Below, piece by piece: positions 1 through 8,333 of a stretch of DNA of 64,000 bases; within the stretch, counting starts at the first letter, position 1, and each line of letters begins with the position of its first letter. Source of the stretch: RGIG5612 sp045598285 (GTDB lineage Bacteria; Bacillota; Clostridia; Lachnospirales; Lachnospiraceae); the NCBI GenBank assembly GCA_045598285.1, contig JAZLLU010000012.1, forward strand, positions 78,782 to 142,781, given 5' to 3'. A model generated the notes under the pieces. It was given only the letters and a program-made list of their open reading frames with translations. It was not told the DNA's origin and searched no databases. The position numbers and the translations under genes were made by a program.

Positions 1-757
1 TAATACCAGAAGCGTTAGCAGCTGTAACTGTACCACCATCTTTTTTGAAAGCTGGTTTAAGTTTAGCAACTTTTTCAATTGTGTTACCACGTGAAAGATG
101 CTCATCTCTATTAAAGATAATAGGATCACCTTTTCTTTGTGGAATTGAAATAGGAACTATTTCTTCGTCAAATACTCCACCATCAACAGCAGCTTCAGCT
201 CTGTTTTGACTTCTTACTGCGAATTCGTCTTGCATTTCTCTTGTAAGGCCCCACTGCTCAGCAACATTCTCAGCTGTGATACCCATATGATAATTATTAA
301 ATACGTCCCAAAGACCATCATTAACTGTACAGTCAATCATAGTTGTAGCATTCATTCTTGCGCCCCAACGTGTTCCGAATGAAGCGTAAGGAGCAGCTGA
401 CATGTTTTCCATACCACCTGCAACAACTATTTCAGCTTCGCCAGCTTTAATCTGGTTAGCTGCTAAAGCAACTGCCTTAAGACCTGAACCACAAACAATA
501 TTGATTGTGAAAGCTGTTGTTTCGATAGGAAGACCAGCTTTGATAGAAGCCTGACGTGCAGGATTTTGTCCAAGACCAGCTGTTATAACATTACCAAAGA
601 TAACTTCATCAACTTGTTCTGGCTTAATGCCTGCTCTTTTAACAGCATCTTTAATTACTTCAGCGCCAAATTCAACAGCAGGTACATCCTTAAGAGAACC
701 ACCAAACTTACCAATAGCTGTACGACATGCACTGGCGATTACAATTTCTTTTGCCAT
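1..757 (-). CDS. Acetyl-CoA C-acetyltransferase (thiolase), 3' part cut by window edge
   Basis: This encodes the N-terminal 252 residues of a thiolase, which interconverts two acetyl-CoA with acetoacetyl-CoA plus CoA in the cytosol. The start ATG at 757 follows an AAGGAGAA ribosome site. The nucleophilic cysteine is at residue 89 in NIVCGSGLK, and the reading frame continues open to the window edge through TVTAANASGI, the family's TVTAGNASGI-like motif. The C-terminal His and Cys active-site motifs lie outside the window. It is the last visible gene of a leftward operon with a cyclase, a hydroxyacyl dehydrogenase and an SDR. In that setting it would most simply split acetoacetyl-CoA made by the upstream steps. 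A biosynthetic butyrate or PHB-type role is the alternative. Family assignment is secure; the pathway role is inferred. Confidence 0.95.
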   Translation of the reverse strand, partial: MAKEIVIASACRTAIGKFGGSLKDVPAVEFGAEVIKDAVKRAGIKPEQVDEVIFGNVITAGLGQNPARQASIKAGLPIETTAFTINIVCGSGLKAVALAANQIKAGEAEIVVAGGMENMSAAPYASFGTRWGARMNATTMIDCTVNDGLWDVFNNYHMGITAENVAEQWGLTREMQDEFAVRSQNRAEAAVDGGVFDEEIVPISIPQRKGDPIIFNRDEHLSRGNTIEKVAKLKPAFKKDGGTVTAANASGI

Positions 758-785
758 TATTATTCTCCTTCAATAAATAATTTAA

Positions 786-810
786 TAGTGGCGAGAAAAT
801 CTCGCCACTA
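786..810 (-). other. Perfect intercistronic hairpin
   Basis: An 11-bp perfect inverted repeat (786-796 with 800-810, TAGTGGCGAGA arms, 3-nt loop) lies between the cyclase stop and the thiolase start. On the transcribed minus strand it is followed by TTAAATTATT and not a pure U-tract. It could be a partial terminator or an mRNA-stabilising stem that sets the thiolase level relative to the upstream genes. Confidence 0.75.
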
Positions 811-829
811 TTTATATTGGAATAAAATT

Positions 830-1825
830 TTACCAAACTTTTTCTGGATATGGGCTGTTAAGGAAGAGATCTCTGTCCTGGCAACCTGTACCAGTATACA
901 TGTATGTTCTATCTGGAACATCATTTAATTCGTCTTCATCGATATATGCAACGCAACGAGCCATTGAGCCGTCACCCATGTACCAACGAAGTGGGAAACA
1001 ATAGAACTGGAATTTCTTGTTAGAAACTTTATCAAGGTCTCCACCAAGGTTTTCAACACCAACGATACCATGACCTAACATTGTCTTATGACATGGCTCC
1101 CATGTGCCCCAGCATCCGATATCTTCAAGGTCACCGAATTTCTTATCGTAAGCTTCTTGACCATGAATTCTGATGTATTCGAATTTATCGAATTCAGCGT
1201 AAGCTTCTTCACCATATTTCTCTGTGAATTCTTCTGTGATTGGTCTGCCTGATGCACCAAGAAGGTTCATTCTTGTCATACCATTGTTACCCATAGCTGT
1301 ATGAAGTGGGTGGTCAAGTGCTTGCATATCCATAGCAACACATTTAACCTTTTTCTCTACGAACCAAAGACCTGCATCTCTACCTGTACCACATGAATAA
1401 TGATAATATTCTTTAGTATCATCGAAGAGACGGTGCATACCTGTGTTAAGGCAAAGAACCATTCCTTCAAGTTCACCAGAATCTGGATCGATACCAGCAC
1501 GACGGCAAGCATCATCAAGATGTTCTGGAAGGATTAATTGCCATTTGTCTACATGAATTTCAAGACAAACTGCTTTTCCTGTGTAAGCATCGATAGGCAT
1601 TTCGTGTGTATAACGAGCACGTTTGCCGTCGAATTCTTTTTCCATAACGTGACGAGGAGCGTCACAGTGTGTACCTGTATGCATTGTGCATCCAACGTAC
1701 TGAGTCAAAACACCACCCTTAGCCATTGAGTGTTTTCCCTCGATAAATGGCTTATCAAAGTAAGGCCATCTTGGGATTTCTGCACTGAAAGGATGAGTTA
1801 AGTCAACATAAACCATATTTCCCAT
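830..1825 (-). CDS. Cyclase-family metal hydrolase (PF04199-like), possible dihydrophloroglucinol cyclohydrolase
   Basis: This is a member of the cyclase / kynurenine-formamidase-like metal hydrolase family. The metal-binding signature HTGTHCDAPRH gives ligands His49, His53, Asp55 and nearby His59. At 331 residues it is longer than many family members, which are nearer 210-260. ATG 1825 is preferred over an in-frame TTG at 1831 because GGAGG lies 9 nt upstream of the ATG. Such enzymes hydrolyse cyclic amides or 1,3-diketone-like rings using a divalent metal. It sits between a thiolase and a hydroxyacyl-CoA-dehydrogenase-like gene, so ring opening of dihydrophloroglucinol to 3-hydroxy-5-oxohexanoate is an attractive inference. 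Family assignment is firm; substrate is not shown by the sequence. Confidence 0.85.
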   Translation of the reverse strand: MGNMVYVDLTHPFSAEIPRWPYFDKPFIEGKHSMAKGGVLTQYVGCTMHTGTHCDAPRHVMEKEFDGKRARYTHEMPIDAYTGKAVCLEIHVDKWQLILPEHLDDACRRAGIDPDSGELEGMVLCLNTGMHRLFDDTKEYYHYSCGTGRDAGLWFVEKKVKCVAMDMQALDHPLHTAMGNNGMTRMNLLGASGRPITEEFTEKYGEEAYAEFDKFEYIRIHGQEAYDKKFGDLEDIGCWGTWEPCHKTMLGHGIVGVENLGGDLDKVSNKKFQFYCFPLRWYMGDGSMARCVAYIDEDELNDVPDRTYMYTGTGCQDRDLFLNSPYPEKVW

Positions 1826-1870
1826 TTTCAATTTCCTCCAATAATTTTAATAAATTTATTAATGTTATTT

Positions 1871-1891
1871 TTAACATGCTTTGCATGTTAA
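1871..1891 (-). other. Perfect intercistronic hairpin
   Basis: The inverted repeat TTAACATGC-TTT-GCATGTTAA (1871-1879 with 1883-1891) lies between the dehydrogenase stop and the cyclase start. It has no flanking U-run on the minus strand, so an mRNA processing or stability role is more likely than termination. Confidence 0.7.
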
Positions 1892-1901
1892 GGACTAAAA
1901 A

Positions 1902-2831
1902 TTATTTACCGTAAATCATCTTAATTAAGTATTCATTAAGATCTTTTTTGCTAGCTGCGATAGATTCATCCGTCCACTCTAAGAAACCTTCTTTTGAAGA
2001 GAATCCCATCTTACCTTCATCAAGCATCTTTTGAAGAAGTGGTGATGGCTCATGGTTATCAGCCAAATATTTAAGAACATAACTGTGAATATTGTAAGTT
2101 AGCTGAGTTCCAACCATATCAGAATTTTCGATTGGAGCTAATTGTGGAAGACGAAGACCGAAGCTGTATTTAACTGCATCGTCAACAGTCTTAGGATCAG
2201 CAATGCCTTGCTCTACGATAGAAATAGCTTCTCTCCAAAGAGCATGTTGCATTCTGTTAGCAACGAATCCAGGAACGTCCTTCTTGCAGTAGATAGGTTT
2301 TTTGCCTGCTCTAGTTAATGCATCGATAGTAGCTTGCATAACATCCTCTGTTGTAGATTCTGTCTTAACTACTTCTACAAGTGGAATAAGATGACCTGGG
2401 TTCCAGAAATGAGTACCAACAACACGTTCCTTGTGAGCACACTTAGAACCGATTTCAGTTGGGCTCATAACTGAAGTATTTGTAGCAAAGATACAATCTT
2501 CACGGCAGATTCCTTCTAATTCAGCAAAAAGATTCTGCTTTGTTTCCATTTCTTCTGCTACACACTCGATAATAAGATCAGCATTCTTAAATTCTTCACC
2601 TTTGTCAGGGAATACAAAACTGATTCTATCTAAACGAGCTTTTATTTCATCATCTGTGATGATACCTTTATCGCGAAGCTGCTCTAAGTTAGCTTGGATA
2701 ACTTCCTTGCAAGGTTTTTCTCTTCTATTCCAAACAGTAATATTGAAGTCTGGGCAGCTAGAGAAAACAAGAGCAATCATATTACCCATCATACCAGCAC
2801 CGCAAATAACTACATTTTTAACTTCTTTCAT
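1902..2831 (-). CDS. 3-hydroxyacyl-CoA-dehydrogenase-family oxidoreductase
   Basis: This 309-residue NAD-dependent dehydrogenase has the HADH architecture. The N-terminal Rossmann fold carries GAGMMG at residues 11-16. The catalytic-type residues are visible as the Ser in NTSVMS, the His in GTHFWNPGH, the Glu in LVEVV and the Asn in GFVANRM, followed by the helical C-terminal domain. GTHFWNPG replaces the usual GTHFFNP, which may reflect a non-CoA substrate. It lies between an SDR and a cyclase in one leftward operon. In a phloroglucinol-type route it would oxidise 3-hydroxy-5-oxohexanoate; the alternative is ordinary 3-hydroxybutyryl-CoA dehydrogenase. The absence of crotonase or butyryl-CoA dehydrogenase genes nearby argues mildly against a butyrate operon. 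Confidence 0.9.
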   Translation of the reverse strand: MKEVKNVVICGAGMMGNMIALVFSSCPDFNITVWNRREKPCKEVIQANLEQLRDKGIITDDEIKARLDRISFVFPDKGEEFKNADLIIECVAEEMETKQNLFAELEGICREDCIFATNTSVMSPTEIGSKCAHKERVVGTHFWNPGHLIPLVEVVKTESTTEDVMQATIDALTRAGKKPIYCKKDVPGFVANRMQHALWREAISIVEQGIADPKTVDDAVKYSFGLRLPQLAPIENSDMVGTQLTYNIHSYVLKYLADNHEPSPLLQKMLDEGKMGFSSKEGFLEWTDESIAASKKDLNEYLIKMIYGK

Positions 2832-2867
2832 TTTTATTCTCCTAAAAAATTAATGTTTTAGTTTTTT

Positions 2868-3013
2868 ATCTAATACGGATGCTACGCGCTTTACGCTCTC
2901 GCATCCGTAATGCACTCCGTGCTATCGGATTCTTTCGAATCCTGCGCACTACGTGCATTACATTCGTCAAATAAAACCCATAAATGATGCAAGCATCATA
3001 TGTGTTTTATTTG
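2868..3013 (-). repeat. Multi-hairpin intergenic cassette
   Basis: About 145 nt between the SDR and the dehydrogenase consist of successive inverted repeats. One has TACGGATGC pairing with GCATCCGTA (about 2874-2909). A second nests GGATTC/GAATCC inside AATGCAC/GTGCATT (about 2909-2959). The third is a long imperfect stem at 2968-3013 whose outer arms are CAAATAAAAC and GTTTTATTTG. The segment is richer in GC than its surroundings. No ORF or known RNA family is recognised. Confidence 0.7.
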
Positions 3014-3023
3014 CCTCATAGTA

Positions 3024-3845
3024 TTAGCAAACGAGATATCCACCTGAGCAGTCACATGCAGCTCCTGTGATAAAGTTAGAAGCATCTGATGAAAGGAATG
3101 TAATATATCCAGCAAAATCAGAAGGTTCAGCAAGACGTCCAATAGGCTCTCTCTTCATAAAGTTCTGATATACTGCTGATTCAGGATCGAACATCCACTC
3201 TGTTAATTCTGAACGGAATACTGTTGGGCAAATAGCGTTAACATTAATTCCGTATTGAGCTGAAAGATCACATGCCATAGAAGCAACCATCATATCAGCG
3301 CCACCTTTTGATGTACAATATCCTGTGTAACCTGCCATACCTCTTTTTGATCTTTGGCTAGTAACAACAACAATTTTTCCGCCTTGGCCAGATTCAACTT
3401 TTTGGCCTTCCGGAAGTTGTGCAACCATCTGCATTGCAACATATTTAAGAACAATATAAACGCTCTTGCAGTCAGCATCCATAATGTATTGCCAATCAGC
3501 AACGCTTTGTTCTAAGATGTTTTGTGGTTTGTTGAAGCCGTGAGCAATAGCAAGAATATCGATTCTGCCATATACAGCAACAACATCAGCAACTAATTTA
3601 GTAACGTCGTCTTCTTTAGCTGGGTCAGCTACGAAAATTTCGCAGTCAATTCCTTCAGCTCTGAATTCATCAGCTAATTCTTGTAATTTAGCTTGATTAC
3701 GTCCTGTCATAGCTACTTTTGCGCCTTGATATCCATAAGTTTTAGCTGCAACTTTACCAAGAGCTCCAGTTGCACCTGTAACTAAAGCTACTTTACCTTT
3801 TACTGAGAACATATTCTCAACAAAATTTTTGTCTAAATTTACCAT
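3024..3845 (-). CDS. SDR-family reductase, possible phloroglucinol reductase
   Basis: This is a classical short-chain dehydrogenase/reductase of 273 residues. The dinucleotide motif TGATGALG is at 23-30, with Ala in place of the middle glycine. An Arg after the second strand (TGRNQ) suggests NADPH preference. The NAHG-like motif is AHGF, the catalytic Ser is in VVTSQRS, and Tyr and Lys are in YCTSK. The start follows an AAGGAGGAG ribosome site. It is the first gene of the leftward operon and has its own strong promoter. Phloroglucinol reductases belong to this family, and the following genes supply the ring-opening and oxidation activities expected next. Other 3-oxo-acyl or polyol reductase roles remain possible. 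Confidence 0.9.
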   Translation of the reverse strand: MVNLDKNFVENMFSVKGKVALVTGATGALGKVAAKTYGYQGAKVAMTGRNQAKLQELADEFRAEGIDCEIFVADPAKEDDVTKLVADVVAVYGRIDILAIAHGFNKPQNILEQSVADWQYIMDADCKSVYIVLKYVAMQMVAQLPEGQKVESGQGGKIVVVTSQRSKRGMAGYTGYCTSKGGADMMVASMACDLSAQYGINVNAICPTVFRSELTEWMFDPESAVYQNFMKREPIGRLAEPSDFAGYITFLSSDASNFITGAACDCSGGYLVC

Positions 3846-3891
3846 TTAATTTCTCCTCCTTAGAAAAAATAGTACATAATTTACTAAAATA

Positions 3892-3920
3892 ATAATACTC
3901 TTTTTACCACAATAATTCAA
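3892..3920 (-). promoter_or_regulatory. Sigma-A-type promoter of the SDR-HADH-cyclase-thiolase operon
   Basis: On the minus strand TTGAAT (3920-3915), a 17-nt spacer and TATTAT (3897-3892) precede the SDR gene by about 45 nt. It is the only good promoter match I found in this operon. Confidence 0.7.
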
Positions 3921-3936
3921 TCACTAAAAAGATTAT

Positions 3937-4653
3937 TTATACCCCGTATTTATCTCTTAATCTGTTAATTATTGCAAAAAATGGCTTCATTAGGATAAAT
4001 ACAGTTAATCCGCCAGCTATTCCACTTATTATATTCATAGGAATTCCTGCAACATAGAATGTAAGTGCACTAGCCCAGTTAACTGTTGACGAAAGCCACA
4101 AGAGTGAGTTTGTATCCAAAATTATACCGCTTAAAATAACAATCATAAAAAAAGAAATAATTGATGTTCTAATTATATGTTTTTGGCTAAAAATCTTAGA
4201 TTTTGCTAATATTCCTGCAATAAGACCAATAATTCCATAACAAAACATCTGCCACGGTGTCCAAGGACCTTGTCCAAAAATAAAATTACTAATAAGCATA
4301 GAAATCGCACCACACATAAATCCTGCTTGTGGTCCAAAGCTCATAGCAATCAAAATAATAATTCCGGCCATAGGCTTAAAAGACGGGAGCCAGAAAAATG
4401 CAACCCTGCTAATAATTACTATAGCTATTAAAACTGCCATAATTGCTAAATACCTAGCATCAAATTTCTTGCTTTCAAAACTAACAAAAAAAGGCACCAT
4501 TACCAAAATAACAATAATGATACTAGCAATATAATAATTTCTATCACCTAAAAGATAACTAACAATTAAAGTTGCTGGTATTAAAACAATAGCAACAATT
4601 AAACTAACTATTAAAGATAATTTACCTTTATTTTTAGGTGCACTTTTCTCCAT
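3937..4653 (-). CDS. ECF transporter S component, cobalamin (CbrT-like)
   Basis: This is the integral-membrane substrate-binding subunit of an energy-coupling-factor vitamin importer, with about six to seven hydrophobic segments in 238 residues. The stretch FGPQAGFMCGAISMLISNF followed by GQGPWTPWQMF is typical of the cobalamin-type S components. ATG 4653 overlaps the stop of the ATPase gene in TAATG, which indicates translational coupling and rules out the in-frame GTG 15 nt upstream. Its operon starts with a cobalamin riboswitch, so B12 or a B12 precursor is the likely substrate. It is the last gene of that operon. Confidence 0.85.
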   Translation of the reverse strand: MEKSAPKNKGKLSLIVSLIVAIVLIPATLIVSYLLGDRNYYIASIIIVILVMVPFFVSFESKKFDARYLAIMAVLIAIVIISRVAFFWLPSFKPMAGIIILIAMSFGPQAGFMCGAISMLISNFIFGQGPWTPWQMFCYGIIGLIAGILAKSKIFSQKHIIRTSIISFFMIVILSGIILDTNSLLWLSSTVNWASALTFYVAGIPMNIISGIAGGLTVFILMKPFFAIINRLRDKYGV

Positions 4654-6410
4654 TATTTTTTCTTCCACATCTTAAAATTGGCAAGGCAAACCTGAATGAC
4701 ATCATCAGTAGTAATTGCTTCTTTGAACACATGTCTTGCCATTCTGTTCGCAGCTGTAGTATAAAAACTGTTTTGTGCAAAGAATTTATTAGGAACATTT
4801 GACGTAACCAAATTTCCATCAAAAAACATACCAACTATATCTGCATATTTCGCACAAAATTCAACGTCATGTGAAACCATTAAAATAGTTACTCCACTAT
4901 CTTTTAGTTTCTTTAATATTTTTGCATATGATAGTTTAAAGAAATTATCTATACCTTTTGTAGGCTCATCCAAAATTAAAATCTTAGGTTTAGTAAGTAA
5001 AACTTTAGCTAATGCCGCTCTTTGTTGCTCACCACCAGAAAGGTCGTATGGATGTGAAAGTAAAAGATGTTCTATATCGCAAAGTTTTGCTACTTCTTCA
5101 ACTTCTTTTGGTACAGGAACATTTTCAAAGCCTAGTTTTTCCTCATCTTTTTCTAATTTAGATACAACCTTCTTTTCCAACATCTCTTCTAATTCTTCTC
5201 TTAGAGTCATCTTAACAAATAAACTTTTTGGGTCCTGAGGAAGCATCGCAATATTCTCTTTAAAAAGTTCAGACGTTTTATATGAACTTAATTTTTTACC
5301 ATTAATTAAAACCTGACCTTTATATGCTTTAAGTATTCCGCATAAAACTTTAAGCGAAGTACTCTTTCCAGTTCCGTTTCCACCAACAATAGCAAAAATA
5401 TTTCCTTTAGGAACCTTAAACGATGTACCCTTTAAAACATCTGGTAAATTTTTTTCATATCTAAACCAAACATCTTTTAATTCAATCGCAATATCTTCAT
5501 TATCTTCAGTAAGCAAATTAAATGGAGGTGAATCTATTAAGGTATTTTCTTTATTAAATAATTCGCTAAGGAAATTCCTTCCCTCTCTTACAGTGAGAGG
5601 AGAAACCTTAAAATTATTATTTGGCAATGCTTTATCTAATTGCTCCTTTATTCCATAGAATACCTGAACGGGTGTCGGCATTGCCGCATACATATCGTCA
5701 TTATTTTCTTTAAGATATTCTCCAATTGCATTAGGAGTATCTACCGCCACAATCTTTCCTTTATCCATAACAACAACTCTATCCGATGCATGAAAGATAT
5801 CTTCTAGTCGATGCTCCGTAATAATAATTGTTGTTCCAAGTTCTAAATTAATTTTGCGAACTGTATTTAGAAAATCCGAAGCAGCAATAGGGTCTAGTTG
5901 ACTAGTAGGCTCGTCTAAAATAAGTATTTGTGGTTGCATAGCCATAACAGAAGCTAAATTAAGGAGTTGTTTTTGTCCACCTGAAAGTTCACTTACATCT
6001 TTATTAAACCAGCTTTGAATTCCAAAATAGCTTGCCATTTCAGCTACCCTAGTTCGCATAACTCTAGGGTCAGTTCCTAAATTTTCTAATCCAAAGCTAA
6101 GTTCATGCCAAACTTTATCCGTAACAATTTGGCTATCTGGGTCTTGCATAACATATCCAATAACACTACTTTGAGTTATAAGGTCAACATCCTCTAATAA
6201 AACGCCATCTAAATAAACGCCTCCCTCTTTTTTTCCGTTAGGAGAAAGCGCACTCTTTAATTGATTAAGAAGAGTTGATTTACCCGAACCACTTCTTCCA
6301 CAAAGTGTAATATATTCACCTTGGGAAATATTTAGTGATATTGAATCTAAAGCTAATCTATCTTTATTAGGATAAGAAAAACTCAAATTTTTGATTTCAA
6401 GATTTGCCAT
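4653..6410 (-). CDS. ECF transporter fused A-A' ATPase
   Basis: This 585-residue protein carries two complete ABC ATPase domains in one chain, replacing separate EcfA and EcfA' subunits. Domain 1 has Walker A GRSGSGKST (38-46), signature LSGGQ (142-146) and Walker B LILDEP (162-167). Domain 2 has Walker A GGNGTGKST (343-351), signature LSGGE (457-461) and Walker B ILILDEP. Both H-loops are present (ITEH and VSHD). It powers the T and S components encoded on either side, overlapping the T gene by 28 nt. All catalytic residues look intact in both halves. Confidence 0.95.
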   Translation of the reverse strand: MANLEIKNLSFSYPNKDRLALDSISLNISQGEYITLCGRSGSGKSTLLNQLKSALSPNGKKEGGVYLDGVLLEDVDLITQSSVIGYVMQDPDSQIVTDKVWHELSFGLENLGTDPRVMRTRVAEMASYFGIQSWFNKDVSELSGGQKQLLNLASVMAMQPQILILDEPTSQLDPIAASDFLNTVRKINLELGTTIIITEHRLEDIFHASDRVVVMDKGKIVAVDTPNAIGEYLKENNDDMYAAMPTPVQVFYGIKEQLDKALPNNNFKVSPLTVREGRNFLSELFNKENTLIDSPPFNLLTEDNEDIAIELKDVWFRYEKNLPDVLKGTSFKVPKGNIFAIVGGNGTGKSTSLKVLCGILKAYKGQVLINGKKLSSYKTSELFKENIAMLPQDPKSLFVKMTLREELEEMLEKKVVSKLEKDEEKLGFENVPVPKEVEEVAKLCDIEHLLLSHPYDLSGGEQQRAALAKVLLTKPKILILDEPTKGIDNFFKLSYAKILKKLKDSGVTILMVSHDVEFCAKYADIVGMFFDGNLVTSNVPNKFFAQNSFYTTAANRMARHVFKEAITTDDVIQVCLANFKMWKKK

Positions 6411-7300
6411 TTAATAATCTCCTTAATATCTAAAAGCGACGGAATGCAAAGAAAAATTGTATAAACAATCAATCCAATAAGCATATACCAATCGCCAAAC
6501 CATGTCAGTTTCATTACAGGTGTATATTCTGCAAAAGTTCCACCATTAACAGCACAAAAGATAACAGTACATATTAAAAGAATTTGAATTACTAAAAAAA
6601 CAATATTTATTAAATCAAATTTATATTGCACAAAACTAGTGCGTTTTTTAACTGCTCCATATCCCCTAGCCTTCATAGAATCTGCAGTAATAATTCCGCC
6701 CTCCAAAGACCAACTAGTAAGAGTAGATAAAATAACTGCTCCATTTTTTAGTTTTTCTTTAGAAGACGCAGATGAATTACCTGCCATACCTATGCAAGCT
6801 CTAGTGTTAGAAATTTGTTTAGTTTTTCTAATAAGATTTGGAATCAATCTTAGAATCATAGAAAGGATAAGCGAAATAGACGGAATTAATTTAGCAAAAG
6901 CAAAAATAAATTTATCGCTAGTCATAATTGCGTTGTAGCAAGCAAACCAAGAAAGTATTGACGCCGCCATTCCACCAAGTGCAATACCATATATCAAAGC
7001 CTCTAGCGTATATGGCCTGGTAATAAAAATCCGAAAGAGCACCGTTTTTCCTGCTGTATTAAAAAAAGGATTAATAAAAGTAATAATTGCAAAAACAACT
7101 ACAAGCCAAAGAAGGTCTTTAAAAGCTTTTCTTTTTTTTACAATGAATAAATAAATAATTGATGCAAGTAAATTAACAATAACAAAAACTGGATGTAAAA
7201 AGCACATGCCCATAATAATTGCACCAAAAAAGAAAATCATGTTATTAATTGGATGATAAGTTGAAAATTCGTCGCAAAAACGACCTGTAGCCATTTCCAT
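6383..7300 (-). CDS. ecfT: ECF transporter T component
   Basis: This 305-residue transmembrane coupling protein of the CbiQ/EcfT family links the ATPases to the S subunit. It has several hydrophobic segments. The cytosolic coupling region contains the family's Ala-Arg-Gly type motif as MKARGYG near residue 215, and a second Arg-Ala containing segment SNTRACIGM lies upstream. It sits between the SH3-like lipoprotein (4-nt gap) and the ATPase gene. Because it shares a dedicated operon with one S component, it probably forms a group I (dedicated) ECF transporter, although sharing with other S units cannot be excluded. Confidence 0.92.
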   Translation of the reverse strand: MEMATGRFCDEFSTYHPINNMIFFFGAIIMGMCFLHPVFVIVNLLASIIYLFIVKKRKAFKDLLWLVVVFAIITFINPFFNTAGKTVLFRIFITRPYTLEALIYGIALGGMAASILSWFACYNAIMTSDKFIFAFAKLIPSISLILSMILRLIPNLIRKTKQISNTRACIGMAGNSSASSKEKLKNGAVILSTLTSWSLEGGIITADSMKARGYGAVKKRTSFVQYKFDLINIVFLVIQILLICTVIFCAVNGGTFAEYTPVMKLTWFGDWYMLIGLIVYTIFLCIPSLLDIKEIIKWQILKSKI

Positions 7301-7303
7301 AAA

Positions 7304-8257
7304 TTATTTATAATCCTCTAATAACGAGTTATGAATCCACCCATAACCATCATAGTAATGACAATAAATCCATTCTCCTTTAGTACCAATAGCCATCATA
7401 ATAATGTTGCCATTATATGAGCAAACAGCTTTATACTCTTTGCCTGGACCTGCACGCATAATTATTCCATCTGCAACAGTAATCATTTGCTTTTCAGTGG
7501 CAAAATATGTATCCGGCTCAAGATTAGGATCTTTTATTAGTCTGTTATATCCTGACGACCCATAAGTATACATCGTCCAATAAGTTTCTCCATCAATTTC
7601 TTCTGATGCAAATACTCCATAATAATCCTGTGTGAAACTACCACCATTTCTTCCGACCTCACTAGGATCGTTATGAATACGATTCATCTGTACATAGTAA
7701 TATAAACCGTCTTCAGTAGCCTCTTTTACAAGAGTTGAACTGTAATACCAAACAGCACCATTTTCATCTTTTTCATACTCCTTAGTAAACATGCCATTAC
7801 TACAATCAGGACAATTTTTAATAAAATTATCAACAATTTTTTCATCAGCATGAAAAATATTCATTGCAACCCATTTAAGCGACTCGGCACTTAGAGTAAC
7901 GTTGATTCCGTTATCAGTTGGCTGCTCAACAGGATAAAGTGAATAGTTTACACAAGCTTTAGGCCCGTACATGCAAGACAAAAGTGTTTTTACACTGTTT
8001 TCATCTCTATAATCATAATTCATACTTCCAACACCACTACCATCGTTAAATGTATCAAAAGCATCTCTAAAAGCATGCCTAAAATTATCATCTGCGGCTA
8101 CTTCCATAAGAACATTTTGCGGTTCATGTGTCGTAAGTTCTTCCTGTGTTGTTTCTGTTTTGTCTTCTTTGCTTTTTTTCTTATCACAAGCGCAAAGAAG
8201 ACAAAAAGAAAGACTTAATATAAAAACAATTGCTAATATCTTTTTTATTTTTATCAT
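7304..8257 (-). CDS. Lipoprotein with C-terminal SH3-like domain, B12 operon
   Basis: The signal peptide ends in a lipobox (FCLLCACDKK), so the protein should be lipid-anchored outside the cell. A Lys/Glu/Thr-rich linker follows, then a central region of about 180 residues that I do not recognise. The C-terminal 65 residues look like a bacterial SH3 domain (VADGIIMRAGPGKEY, then GEWIYCHYYDGYGWIHNSLL). It lies between the DUF4430 lipoprotein and EcfT under the cobalamin riboswitch, so a cell-surface role in B12 uptake is inferred, perhaps docking to the wall or handing over ligand. The central domain deserves a profile search. Confidence 0.85.
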   Translation of the reverse strand: MIKIKKILAIVFILSLSFCLLCACDKKKSKEDKTETTQEELTTHEPQNVLMEVAADDNFRHAFRDAFDTFNDGSGVGSMNYDYRDENSVKTLLSCMYGPKACVNYSLYPVEQPTDNGINVTLSAESLKWVAMNIFHADEKIVDNFIKNCPDCSNGMFTKEYEKDENGAVWYYSSTLVKEATEDGLYYYVQMNRIHNDPSEVGRNGGSFTQDYYGVFASEEIDGETYWTMYTYGSSGYNRLIKDPNLEPDTYFATEKQMITVADGIIMRAGPGKEYKAVCSYNGNIIMMAIGTKGEWIYCHYYDGYGWIHNSLLEDYK

Positions 8258-8333
8258 TTAGTTCAACCTTCTTATACATTTATTTTAGGTTTATTATATA
8301 ACAAAAATAAAAATTACTGTTAAAATAGTTTAA

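Noticed and set aside
566..928. Plus-strand reading frame of about 120 codons across the thiolase and cyclase genes
   Set aside because: It is antisense to two clear genes and spans their junction; its composition (Asn/Ser/Phe/Tyr rich) is that of a shadow frame, with no ribosome site.
1..2831. Standard butyrate-synthesis operon
   Set aside because: Thiolase and an HADH-like gene are present, but no crotonase, butyryl-CoA dehydrogenase or etfAB appears, and the SDR and cyclase do not belong there.
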